From Lachnospiraceae bacterium (GTDB lineage Bacteria > Bacillota_A > Clostridia > Lachnospirales > Lachnospiraceae), in NCBI GenBank assembly GCA_024691045.1, contig JAILOC010000209.1, positions 1 through 6,037 of the forward strand: DNA of 6,037 nucleotides, read 5' to 3'. Both the position numbers and the translations under genes were made by a program. This document shows positions 1 through 5,548 of the stretch, piece by piece (position 1 is the first letter of the stretch; the number at the start of each line of letters is the position of its first letter). The notes under the pieces are model-generated. The model made no database searches. It was not told the DNA's origin and worked only from the letters and a program-made list of their open reading frames with translations.

Positions 1-3
1 TGT

Positions 4-77
<74 letters not shown>

Positions 78-81
78 TTAT

Positions 82-156
82 GGTGGGTGTAGCACAGTTG
101 GTTAGCGCGTCAGATTGTGGTTCTGAAGGTCGAGGGTTCGAGTCCCTCTACCCACC
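82..156 (+). tRNA. tRNA-His (anticodon GUG)
   Basis: The cloverleaf has the eight-pair acceptor stem characteristic of tRNA-His. GGTGGGTG (82-89) pairs with TACCCACC (149-156), so the extra G at position -1 (G82) is encoded and pairs with C73 (C156). The anticodon stem TCAGA/TCTGA (110-114/122-126) closes loop TTGTGGT, giving anticodon GTG at 117-119. The T-arm is GAGGG-TTCGAGT-CCCTC. No CCA is encoded. It follows tRNA-Arg by 4 bases and is presumably co-transcribed with it. A terminator-like hairpin begins 4 bases downstream. Confidence 0.96.
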
Positions 157-158
157 CT

Positions 159-181
159 AAAACGCCATAAGGCGTTTTTTT
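159..181 (+). terminator. Intrinsic terminator-like hairpin inside the tRNA cluster
   Basis: The perfect 6-bp inverted repeat AACGCC/GGCGTT (161-166/171-176) has a 4-base ATAA loop and runs into a T-tract of about seven (175-181). This fits a rho-independent terminator for the Arg-His pair. The stem is short, so partial read-through into tRNA-Gln, which starts 33 bases later, is plausible. Confidence 0.75.
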
Positions 182-214
182 ATAACCGCAGGCACATGCG
201 TTCGGACCGGCCGT

Positions 215-286
215 AGGGCTATCGCCAAGCGGTAAGGCACAGGACTTTGACTCCTGCACTCGTGGGTTCGAATCCCGCTAGCCCTG
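215..286 (+). tRNA. tRNA-Gln (anticodon UUG)
   Basis: The acceptor stem AGGGCTA (215-221) pairs with TAGCCCT (279-285), with discriminator G286. The anticodon stem CAGGA/TCCTG (240-244/252-256) closes loop CTTTGAC, giving anticodon TTG at 247-249, which reads CAA and CAG. The T-arm is GTGGG-TTCGAAT-CCCGC. No CCA is encoded. No convincing promoter fits in the 33 bases between the preceding hairpin and this gene, so it probably depends on read-through from upstream. Confidence 0.95.
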
Positions 287-291
287 TATTT

Positions 292-364
292 GAGACACTA
301 GCTCAGTCGGTAGAGCACTTGACTTTTAATCAAGTTGTCGAGGGTTCGATTCCCTCGTGTCTCA
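292..364 (+). tRNA. tRNA-Lys (anticodon UUU)
   Basis: The acceptor stem GAGACAC (292-298) pairs perfectly with GTGTCTC (357-363), with discriminator A364. The anticodon stem CTTGA/TCAAG (318-322/330-334) closes loop CTTTTAA, giving anticodon TTT at 325-327. The T-arm is GAGGG-TTCGATT-CCCTC. No CCA is encoded. It is the last gene of the cluster, 5 bases after tRNA-Gln and followed by a good terminator. Confidence 0.96.
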
Positions 365-378
365 CTCGAATAACAACG

Positions 379-408
379 AAGAAGCCCAATAAACATGGGC
401 TTCTTTTT
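379..408 (+). terminator. Terminator of the tRNA cluster
   Basis: The 10-bp inverted repeat AAGAAGCCCA/TGGGCTTCTT (379-388/396-405) has a 7-base loop and runs into a T-tract ending at 408. It lies 14 bases after tRNA-Lys and is a convincing rho-independent terminator. Confidence 0.88.
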
Positions 409-534
409 AATTTCACTATGTGTTGTCAAAGGGTATGTATAGGTGTGTATAGTTATATGTATTTAAGGGATTTTAGGGTACTTTTTAGCGTGCTGAATAC
501 ATCATCGAAAGACAGTAAATGATTTTATTTGAGG

Positions 535-558
535 GCACTCCTGCGGGGGTGCTCTTTT
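535..558 (+). terminator. Hairpin with T-run, possible second terminator
   Basis: GCACTCC (535-541) pairs with GGGGTGC (546-552), 7 bp including one T-G pair, around a 4-base loop. It is followed by TC and four T residues. It may back up the tRNA terminator or be the tail of a lost gene, since no intact gene lies immediately upstream. Confidence 0.55.
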
Positions 559-643
559 AACTTCCCTATTTTTTTACTTGAATTTAGTATACTTTTAGTA
601 TCTTATAAGCGGGACTGCGGAATACTATAATTTTTACATCGAT

Positions 644-730
644 ATGGGTAACATTGCGTTGTCCGCAGATGAAAGTAATGCTGTGAAAAAGCTTTTGGCA
701 TTTGCCGTTACGTGCCGCTTTGGGAGGTAA
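644..730 (+). CDS. Candidate 28-residue ORF upstream of the membrane gene
   Basis: ATG at 644 opens a 28-codon frame ending at TAA 728-730, six bases before the membrane-protein start and in the same frame. The peptide starts MGNIALSADESNAVKK and has normal composition. The frame stays open back to TAG at 596-598 and still looks coding there. No Shine-Dalgarno site precedes ATG 644. A TATAAT box at 626-631 would place a transcript start only a few bases upstream, so leaderless translation cannot be excluded. The ribosome site of the next gene (722-727) is made by its last two sense codons. It may be a small upstream peptide, or the remains of a longer gene; I do not recognise it. Confidence 0.2.
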   Translation: MGNIALSADESNAVKKLLAFAVTCRFGR

Positions 731-736
731 TGCCTT

Positions 737-961
737 ATGATACCTTTTGTATTTCTTGCAATAGCGGGAGTCGCACTTCTCGCAGCCGGTATAATCAGCA
801 AAACGAAATACAGGCCTGCAATGATGGTCTCCGGTGCCGTTATCCTTGCAGCGGGAGTCGTGATGGTTATCTTTACGCTTTGTTTTGACCGGACTGTCGG
901 AAATAACGTTCACAGTCCTTATGAAACCTCCGGCATCGAATCCGTCACTGACGGCGAATGA
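737..961 (+). CDS. Small two-helix membrane protein, function unknown
   Basis: This encodes a 74-residue protein that I do not recognise. Two hydrophobic segments are evident: residues 3-20 (PFVFLAIAGVALLAAGII) and about 28-50. They are joined by a short basic loop, SKTKYRP. By the positive-inside rule the loop is cytoplasmic, and both ends, including the polar acidic tail (51-74), face outward. The start is supported by GGGAGG at 722-727, 9 bases upstream. Sequence after the stop stays protein-like in the same frame but is broken by TGA (959-961) and TAA (980-982), so the tail may once have been longer. Transcription probably ends at the hairpin at 1072-1105. A shadow frame on the other strand (584-913) has an implausible composition and was not called. 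Confidence 0.6.
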   Translation: MIPFVFLAIAGVALLAAGIISKTKYRPAMMVSGAVILAAGVVMVIFTLCFDRTVGNNVHSPYETSGIESVTDGE

Positions 962-1065
962 TTTATCGCGGAACAGGTTTAAGCTTTAGATGCGTATGCG
1001 GATGAACTTCTTGAAGGATATAAACCTCCGAAGAACATCCGGAAAAAACGGAATATGAAACGGAT

Positions 1066-1105
1066 AAAAAACGTCCGGATCCGTGAAGGGTCCGGACGCT
1101 TTTTT
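1066..1105. terminator. Strong bidirectional terminator
   Basis: CGTCCGGATCC (1072-1082) pairs with GGGTCCGGACG (1088-1098), 11 bp with one T-G pair, around loop GTGAA. A run of six A precedes it (1066-1071) and six T follow one base after it (1100-1105). The hairpin therefore has a U-tract in both directions. It can end the plus-strand membrane gene and the minus-strand antitoxin/HTH unit, whose last stop is at 1123. Confidence 0.9.
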
Positions 1106-1122
1106 GCGCGGTACATATATTA

Positions 1123-1311
1123 TCAGCCGCCGATTATCTCTTCGGGCTGTATATGTAAAACTGAACAGATAGCCATAAGGTCATCCTTTTTGAGCCTTCC
1201 TGTGCCGTTGATGAAGCGGGTAAAGCTTCTTCCGAGTCCGGCCTTATCGATGAGTCCGCGGATACTGATGCAGTGTTCTTCAAAGTAGTCTCTTACTCGT
1301 TCTTCAATCAT
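1123..1311 (-). CDS. Small helix-turn-helix (Xre/Cro-like) protein downstream of the antitoxin gene
   Basis: A 62-residue protein resembling a minimal Cro/C1-type HTH domain. Residues 15-35 (ISIRGLIDKAGLGRSF and onward) fit the helix-turn-helix with its typical A-G-L turn. FINGTGRLKKDDL matches the usual 'NG..KP..DTL' third-helix region, and AICSVLHIQPEEII fits the closing helix pattern. It is about the length of one Xre domain, with nothing added. The start lies 4 bases after the antitoxin stop. Its ribosome site (AGGGAG, reverse strand of 1321-1326) is inside the antitoxin gene, so the two are probably translated together. It occupies the place normally taken by a RelE/YafQ toxin but shows no resemblance to one. 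A role as operon co-regulator or DNA-binding partner is inference. Confidence 0.75.
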   Translation of the reverse strand: MIEERVRDYFEEHCISIRGLIDKAGLGRSFTRFINGTGRLKKDDLMAICSVLHIQPEEIIGG

Positions 1312-1315
1312 TTTC

Positions 1316-1519
1316 TTAGTCTCCCTTTTGTGGCTTATCTTTGTCCTTGTCTTTATCGGAGAGGGTAAGGTTAAAGGGGATCCCTTTCTTGTTGATGATC
1401 TGGTGATAGAGAGTGTTGATCACAACGGACACGGGGATGCCGAGCTGACGCATGATGTCTTCAGCCTGATCCTTCACATCTTCATCTATTCTGGCACTGA
1501 CTGTCGCAGTTTTCGCCAT
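1316..1519 (-). CDS. RelB/DinJ-family antitoxin
   Basis: A 67-residue protein of the RelB/DinJ ribbon-helix-helix family. The N-terminal strand ATVSARIDEDVKDQAE leads into the first helix. The second helix begins at PVSVVINTLYHQII, and the family's typical ending KKGIPFNL follows. In known systems the N-terminal half dimerises and binds the operator, and the C-terminal part neutralises a RelE/YafQ mRNA-cleaving toxin. Here the C-terminus is a short charged repeat, DKDKDKDK, then PQKGD. I chose ATG 1519 over the upstream ATG at 1570 because GGAGGA (reverse strand of 1527-1532) lies 7 bases before it and the family alignment begins there. It is the first gene of a two-gene unit with the HTH protein. 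No toxin gene is adjacent on either side. Confidence 0.88.
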   Translation of the reverse strand: MAKTATVSARIDEDVKDQAEDIMRQLGIPVSVVINTLYHQIINKKGIPFNLTLSDKDKDKDKPQKGD

Positions 1520-1541
1520 GATGAATTCCTCCGATGATGAT

Positions 1542-1571
1542 ATTATATACTTATGTACTGCAAACTGCAAG
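1542..1571 (-). promoter_or_regulatory. Promoter of the antitoxin/HTH unit with tandem CTGCAA repeat
   Basis: On the minus strand TTGCAG (reverse of 1565-1570) and a perfect TATAAT (reverse of 1542-1547) are separated by 17 bases, 23 bases ahead of the antitoxin start. On the plus strand the -35 region carries a tandem 7-base direct repeat, CTGCAAA-CTGCAAG (1558-1571). Ribbon-helix-helix antitoxins often bind such short repeats to autoregulate; that role here is inferred. Confidence 0.6.
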
Positions 1572-1631
1572 ACATCTACAATACATTTTGTTACTTTGGG
1601 ATCGTATTCGGGTCAGGGAAGCGTTTTATCC

Positions 1632-1660
1632 TTGCTTTACAGGCATCCGTGGTATAAAAT
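1632..1660 (+). promoter_or_regulatory. Probable sigma-A promoter of malQ
   Basis: TTGCTT (1632-1637) and TAAAAT (1655-1660) are separated by 17 bases, and a start point near 1667 would give a leader of about 65 bases. The -10 box matches the consensus at five of six bases and the -35 at three of six. An overlapping TATAAA (1653-1658) could also serve as the -10. Confidence 0.6.
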
Positions 1661-1665
1661 AACAT

Positions 1666-1683
1666 TCAGAAAACGGTTTCCGA
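1666..1683. promoter_or_regulatory. LacI-family (MalR/CcpA-type) operator candidate at malQ
   Basis: The 18-base element has the form TC-a-GAAA-a-CG-g-TTTC-c-GA: symmetric about the central CG (1674-1675), with seven of nine positions on each side complementary. A central CG flanked by AAA/TTT arms is typical of LacI-family operators, including cre and MalR sites. It begins 5 bases after the -10 box and covers the expected transcription start, a classic repression position. The regulator is not in this window. Confidence 0.6.
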
Positions 1684-1732
1684 GTTTCTTGTGGGGGTCC
1701 TTATCGGGATTCATTTTGAGGGAGATTTATAT

Positions 1733-3256
1733 ATGGCAGTAAAAAAAGAAAACATCAGAAGAGCGGGCGTCCTGCTTCCCGTTTCATCGCTTCCGTCCGC
1801 GTACGGCATAGGCACCTTCGGAAAGGCTGCCTATGACTGGATCGATTATCTGAAAGCTTCGGGACAGGCGCTTTGGCAGATTCTTCCGCTCGGTCCCACC
1901 GGATACGGTGATTCGCCTTATCAGAGCTTCTCGACATTTGCGGGAAATCCCTATTTCATCGATCTTGAGAAGCTTATCGAAGAAGGGCTCATAAAGCGCA
2001 GCGAATGCAATGCGCTCGACTGGGGCGGCAGTGACAGATATGTCGATTATGAGAAGATGTTCGTCTCACGCTTTGCGATACTCAAGAAGGCCTATCAGCG
2101 TGCGGTGAAGGCGGGCCTGCTTGATGACGAAGCCTATCTTTCTTTTTGCAGAAAGAACAAGTCCTGGCTTGACGATTATGCGTTCTACATGGCGCTTAAG
2201 AATCATTTCGACGGAAAGAGCTATCTGCTCTGGGATGACGATATCCGCCTTCGCGAGAAGAAAGCTCTTGAGAAGTATTCGAAGCTCCTTGTATCCGATA
2301 TCGATTTCTACAGATTCCAGCAGTTCAAGTTCAGCGAGCAGTGGAAAGCACTCAAGAGGTATGCGAACGATAACGGCATACTGATAGTCGGAGATATCCC
2401 GATATACGTTGCACCTGACAGTGCCGATACGTGGTCCGAGCCCAGGCTGTTCCAGCTTAACGAAAAGGGATATCCCATTGCGGTTGCGGGATGCCCTCCC
2501 GATCAGTTCACTGCAGACGGCCAGCTCTGGGGGAATCCTCTTTACGACTGGGATTATCACAGGAAGACCGGATATAAGTGGTGGATGAAGAGGCTTAAGG
2601 CAAGCTTTGATATGTATGACATCGTCCGTATCGACCACTTCAGGGGATTCTATTCATACTGGTCCGTTCCCTACGGCGACAAGAACGCCCGCGGCGGAAA
2701 GTGGATCAAGGGACCGGGACTGGATCTTTTTAACGTTATGAAAGCAAAGCTCGGCGACAGGCCGGTCATTGCCGAGGATCTGGGATTCCTGACAGAGGGC
2801 GTCATCAAAATGGTGGAAAAGACGGGATATCCCGGAATGAAGGTACTGCAGTTCGGCTTCGATCCGTCGGGTAACAGCGAGCATACTCCCCATACATTCC
2901 GGAGAAATTTCGTGGCTTACACGGGAACCCACGACAACGACACGATCCTCCACTGGTCCCTTAACTGTGACAGGAAGATCGCAAAGTATGCGATGAAGTA
3001 CACGGGAGTAAAGAAGCGCTCCGAGCTTCCCGATGCACTGATAAGAGCCTGCTATGCAAGTGTTGCCGATACCTGCATCATTCCTCTCCAGGATTACCTC
3101 GGCCTTGATAACGAGGCGCGTATCAATACGCCTTCAACGCTTGGTGATAACTGGAAGTGGAGGAGTTCGTACTCTGACTGGACAGTGAAGCTTTCGAAGC
3201 GGATGAACAAGCTCGTAAAGCTGTACGGAAGGGACGTCGCAGCAGTGCCGAGATAA
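1733..3256 (+). CDS. malQ: 4-alpha-glucanotransferase (amylomaltase, GH77)
   Basis: MalQ (EC 2.4.1.25) is a cytoplasmic enzyme that transfers 4-alpha-glucan segments between maltodextrins, releasing glucose and longer chains for phosphorylase. The 507-residue length is normal for the compact bacterial form. All GH77 landmarks are present: the N-terminal GVLLPVSSLPSAYGIG and LPLGPTGYGDSPYQSFSTFA; the nucleophile D301 in VRIDHFRGF; the acid/base E348 in VIAEDLG; the third catalytic acid D401 in YTGTHDNDT; and a C-terminal RINTPSTLGDNWKWR. I start at ATG 1733 because GAGGGAG (1718-1724) lies 8 bases ahead; an upstream GTG (1691) has no ribosome site. It is transcribed alone, away from the antitoxin unit, and ends at a strong hairpin. 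A LacI-type operator covers its expected start of transcription. No other maltodextrin gene is in view. Confidence 0.97.
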   Translation: MAVKKENIRRAGVLLPVSSLPSAYGIGTFGKAAYDWIDYLKASGQALWQILPLGPTGYGDSPYQSFSTFAGNPYFIDLEKLIEEGLIKRSECNALDWGGSDRYVDYEKMFVSRFAILKKAYQRAVKAGLLDDEAYLSFCRKNKSWLDDYAFYMALKNHFDGKSYLLWDDDIRLREKKALEKYSKLLVSDIDFYRFQQFKFSEQWKALKRYANDNGILIVGDIPIYVAPDSADTWSEPRLFQLNEKGYPIAVAGCPPDQFTADGQLWGNPLYDWDYHRKTGYKWWMKRLKASFDMYDIVRIDHFRGFYSYWSVPYGDKNARGGKWIKGPGLDLFNVMKAKLGDRPVIAEDLGFLTEGVIKMVEKTGYPGMKVLQFGFDPSGNSEHTPHTFRRNFVAYTGTHDNDTILHWSLNCDRKIAKYAMKYTGVKKRSELPDALIRACYASVADTCIIPLQDYLGLDNEARINTPSTLGDNWKWRSSYSDWTVKLSKRMNKLVKLYGRDVAAVPR

Positions 3257-3260
3257 AATA

Positions 3261-3295
3261 AAGTCGGGAGAAAAAATCTCCCGACTTGTTTATTT
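3261..3295. terminator. Shared terminator between malQ and the convergent operon
   Basis: The perfect 11-bp inverted repeat AAGTCGGGAGA/TCTCCCGACTT (3261-3271/3277-3287) has an AAAAA loop. On the plus strand it is followed by GTTTATTT, and on the minus strand by TATTTTAT. It lies 4 bases after the malQ stop and 2 bases beyond the minus-strand CYTH stop, so it likely serves both transcripts. Confidence 0.88.
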
Positions 3296-3787
3296 CTGTA
3301 TTTCCTGCATCGCCATGTACGAGTTGTGGTACTGCGGTTCATAGGTTACTTCTTCTCCGAACCACTCGGGAGGAAGGAAGCTCTGTGCCGCCTCCACGCT
3401 TCCGAATTCGACCTCCGCCATAACGAGAGGAGCGAAGGGTTTATCGAATACATCGAGCTCGATCGTCAGCGTATATTCATCGGGCGGCTTTGGCGTGCCC
3501 TCTATTACCTGAGGATGATCGAGGGGGATGAGATATCTTTTCTTCGATATTACGTTTCCGTCGGCTTTGGTGAGAAGATGATAATATGCTTCGGAGGTGA
3601 GCTGGTGATTAACTTCCTCCCTTGCCATCATTCCCGAACCCTTGTAGGTGAGGTAGAAGCTGTCATCCTCCCTGCGGATCCTGACGACGGGGCTGGTGCA
3701 AAGGTATGCCTGTTCAATCTTGCGTACCTGATACTGCTCGAGATCCTCGGGCAGCTTGTCTATCAAAAACTTTCTTTCTATTTCCAT
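3290..3787 (-). CDS. CYTH-domain protein (probable triphosphate-binding enzyme)
   Basis: A 165-residue protein made of a single CYTH domain. This superfamily includes inorganic triphosphatases, thiamine triphosphatase and class IV adenylate cyclases; it binds triphosphates and metal in an eight-strand tunnel. The signature E-x-E-x-K is at residues 2-6 (MEIERKF). Further charged positions fit the tunnel pattern: R36/R38 in VVRIRR, K49 in TYKG, E58, K82/K83/R84 in SKKRY, E110 in TIELD, and E125/E127 in MAEVEF. Length and composition suggest a short bacterial triphosphatase rather than a cyclase, but the substrate cannot be read from sequence. AGGAAAG lies 5 bases before the start. It is the last gene of a three-gene minus-strand operon, 15 bases after the DJ-1 gene, and ends at the shared hairpin. 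Confidence 0.92.
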   Translation of the reverse strand: MEIERKFLIDKLPEDLEQYQVRKIEQAYLCTSPVVRIRREDDSFYLTYKGSGMMAREEVNHQLTSEAYYHLLTKADGNVISKKRYLIPLDHPQVIEGTPKPPDEYTLTIELDVFDKPFAPLVMAEVEFGSVEAAQSFLPPEWFGEEVTYEPQYHNSYMAMQEIQK

Positions 3788-3802
3788 AACGTCTTTCCTG
3801 TA

Positions 3803-4369
3803 TTACTTTGCGGGAGCTTTGTAAACTATCGCCTCCGCGATCTTGTCTGCCTGTTCGCGTCCTGCCATGATACCGGTGATCGCAAGCGCGAATTCGATTG
3901 ATGCTCCCATTCCCTGTCCGGTGATTATTCCGGAATCTATTTCAACGGGAGCGTGGGTTACTGTTGCGCCGCCTTCTTCGAGATGTGATTCGAAAGAAGG
4001 ATGTGAGGTCGCCTTCCTTCCCATGAGGAATCCCCTGTGGGCGAAGATGCTCGGTGCGGCGCAGATTGCTGCAATGTATTTGCCGGCTCCGTAGAAGCCT
4101 CCGATCATATCGATGAGCTGTTCGCACTTTTCAAGGTTCTCTGTTCCTACTTTGCCGCCGGGCAAAACGAGCATGTTGTAGTCATCCGGATCAATATCGG
4201 CGATAATCTTGTCAGTCTTTATAACAATGCCGTGAGAGCCGTTGACTTCAAACCTTTCGCCTATTGACACCATGTCAATATCTACTCCGGCGCGTCTGAG
4301 AATATCCACAACTGTAAGTCCTTCGATCTCTTCAAATCCGTCTGCCATAAAGATTGCAATTTTGTTCAT
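3803..4369 (-). CDS. DJ-1/PfpI (ThiJ/YajL) family protein
   Basis: A 188-residue cytoplasmic protein of the DJ-1 branch of the PfpI superfamily, whose members include protective chaperone-like, glyoxalase-like and deglycase-type activities. Landmarks: E16 in DGFEEIEGLTVVDILRRAG, equivalent to human DJ-1 E18; the LVLPGG loop at 67-72; the nucleophile-elbow C103 in AAICAAPSIFAHRG; H123 in ATSHPSF; and the C-terminal GIITGQGMGASIEFALAI. The Glu-Cys pair needed for the reactive cysteine is intact. The ATG is 1 base after the DUF4317 stop (TGATATG). Its ribosome site GGAGG lies 6 bases upstream inside that gene, so coupling is very likely. The exact reaction, and whether it acts on a substrate of its operon partners, is unknown. 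Confidence 0.93.
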   Translation of the reverse strand: MNKIAIFMADGFEEIEGLTVVDILRRAGVDIDMVSIGERFEVNGSHGIVIKTDKIIADIDPDDYNMLVLPGGKVGTENLEKCEQLIDMIGGFYGAGKYIAAICAAPSIFAHRGFLMGRKATSHPSFESHLEEGGATVTHAPVEIDSGIITGQGMGASIEFALAITGIMAGREQADKIAEAIVYKAPAK

Positions 4370-4370
4370 A

Positions 4371-5504
4371 TCATGCCTCCGAATCAGATCTTACGTTTAT
4401 TCCGTTAACTACTACTTCTCCGTTCAGTTCGATGACTATGCAGTCCTTGCCGTCCACGTTCTGCTCGTTTACAAGATCAGTTCTGTCCGGCTTTACCTTG
4501 ATGACGACATCGGGTGTCCTGACATCGAAGCTTCTCGAACTGTAGATGTTGCTCATCATGAGCGGTCTGTCCTCGGGAGCTACCTTTTCATATGTGTCCT
4601 CGAAGGTTTTAAGCTTTTTGTTGCTTGCGCCGCTTCCCTCGAGAAGATCCCTGATGTCATTCTTTTCCATCGTCAGTGGAGCGAGCTGTTCCCCCGCATC
4701 TGCGATCATCCTGGACATCTCCTCGTGGATGTTCTTGACGCTTCCGAAGCTGCATTCGTTACCGAGAGTCTCTTCAACGATGGCTTCAAAGGTTTCCTTC
4801 TGTGAGCTTGCACTCATGGGCTCGCATGCCCCGAGCATCAGCTCGATGAACTGTTCGTTGAGATTCTCGGCATCCTTGGAATAGTACATAATGGAGTGGA
4901 TGTCGCTTCCGCGGTCGTTGAAAGCGGGGAACAGATATCCGAGAGTGGGAAGCTTTACGATCCAGTCCCTCTTCCTGTCGTGGAATTCTCCGGACTTGGG
5001 GTCAAATGAAAGAGCGGCTTCCGTCAGGTCCACGGGACAGATGACGGTGAGGATATATTCGTACACGTCCTCTGATGCGTCGTCGTTGACGGCGCCGTCT
5101 TTGGTCTTGCCGGGAACATCGTAAATGTCGTGAGCCACAAGGATGAGATAATTTCCGACATATTCGAAGGATGAGATTATGCGGTTATAATAATCGTCGA
5201 GCAGATCGTCGTCCTTAAGACCGGATTCCCTGAGCTTTAAAAGGAATTCCTGCTGGCCTCCCTTTTTCTCGGCTTCGTTCATGATGTCCAGGGTAAGGGC
5301 ACTTTTTCCGACTGTTCCGGACAGTGCCTTTCTGAAGATATCGAAGTATTTGTACATCTCCTCTTCGGGGATCTGTGTGAAGGGCTTTGCAAATACCGCT
5401 TTTTTATTCTTTTCCGCGTCAACATAGCATCCTGCGATCCTTGTGACGGAACAGTTCCTGGGTGTGTAGAGCTTTTTGATCTCTCCGAGTTCAGATTTGA
5501 TCAT
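4371..5504 (-). CDS. DUF4317 family protein, function unknown
   Basis: A 377-residue protein that I recognise as DUF4317, a Firmicutes family without known function. The match rests on the N-terminal NCSVTRIAGCYVDAEK (17-32), EYVGNYLILVAHDIYDVP (114-131), YEYILTVICPVDLTEAALSF (148-167) and LGYLFPAFNDRGSDIHSIMY (188-207). No signal peptide or membrane segment is visible, so it is probably cytoplasmic. I start at 5504 because GGAGG (reverse of 5511-5515) lies 6 bases ahead and the family alignment begins with MIKSELGEIKKLY. A longer frame to 5663 would run through the divergent promoter and into the plus-strand gene. The C-terminal 100 residues are less familiar, with a charged stretch (280-315) and a final strand-rich segment. 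It is the first gene of the operon with the DJ-1 and CYTH genes. Confidence 0.9.
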   Translation of the reverse strand: MIKSELGEIKKLYTPRNCSVTRIAGCYVDAEKNKKAVFAKPFTQIPEEEMYKYFDIFRKALSGTVGKSALTLDIMNEAEKKGGQQEFLLKLRESGLKDDDLLDDYYNRIISSFEYVGNYLILVAHDIYDVPGKTKDGAVNDDASEDVYEYILTVICPVDLTEAALSFDPKSGEFHDRKRDWIVKLPTLGYLFPAFNDRGSDIHSIMYYSKDAENLNEQFIELMLGACEPMSASSQKETFEAIVEETLGNECSFGSVKNIHEEMSRMIADAGEQLAPLTMEKNDIRDLLEGSGASNKKLKTFEDTYEKVAPEDRPLMMSNIYSSRSFDVRTPDVVIKVKPDRTDLVNEQNVDGKDCIVIELNGEVVVNGINVRSDSEA

Positions 5505-5548
5505 ATAATGCCTCCGACTGATATTTGCCCATGAGGGAGCACCTGAGT

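Larger units (their letters stand above)
409..736. other. AT-rich spacer between tRNA cluster and small membrane gene
   Basis: No secure gene is seen in these 328 bases. The first part (409-530) is AT-rich with no long open frame having a ribosome site. It sits directly 3' of tRNA-Lys, a common integration target, but I find no repeat of the tRNA 3' end downstream and no integrase. A hairpin lies at 535-558. From 599 to 730 one frame is open and protein-like (candidate short ORF from ATG 644). A perfect TATAAT at 626-631 lacks a matching -35 box. Another possible promoter is TTGAAT (579-584) with TATAAG (604-609), but the 19-base spacer makes it weak. Confidence 0.5.

Noticed and set aside
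247..522. 91-codon plus-strand open frame across tRNA-Gln and tRNA-Lys
   Set aside because: Its first half is simply the translated tRNA genes, a well-known false gene type, and it has no ribosome site.
365..530. Possible integration scar next to tRNA-Lys
   Set aside because: No integrase and no repeat of the tRNA 3' end were found within the window; AT-richness alone is not evidence.
584..913. Minus-strand 109-codon frame opposite the small membrane gene
   Set aside because: Composition rich in His, Cys, Lys and Arg without any domain, no ribosome site, and fully antisense to a better-supported gene.
1328..1537. Plus-strand frame opposite the antitoxin gene
   Set aside because: It is the mirror of a conserved RelB/DinJ gene and has no ribosome site of its own.
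1691..1732. GTG start giving malQ 14 extra residues
   Set aside because: No ribosome site precedes it, whereas ATG 1733 has GAGGGAG at the right distance and begins where the GH77 family begins.
2066..2638. 190-codon minus-strand frame inside malQ
   Set aside because: Antisense shadow of a GH77 gene with catalytic residues intact; no ribosome site or recognisable domain.
3326..3901. 191-codon plus-strand frame opposite the CYTH and DJ-1 genes
   Set aside because: It spans two conserved minus-strand genes and their junction, and shows no family motifs.
4242..4805. 187-codon plus-strand frame opposite the DJ-1/DUF4317 junction
   Set aside because: Antisense to two conserved coupled genes, with no ribosome site.
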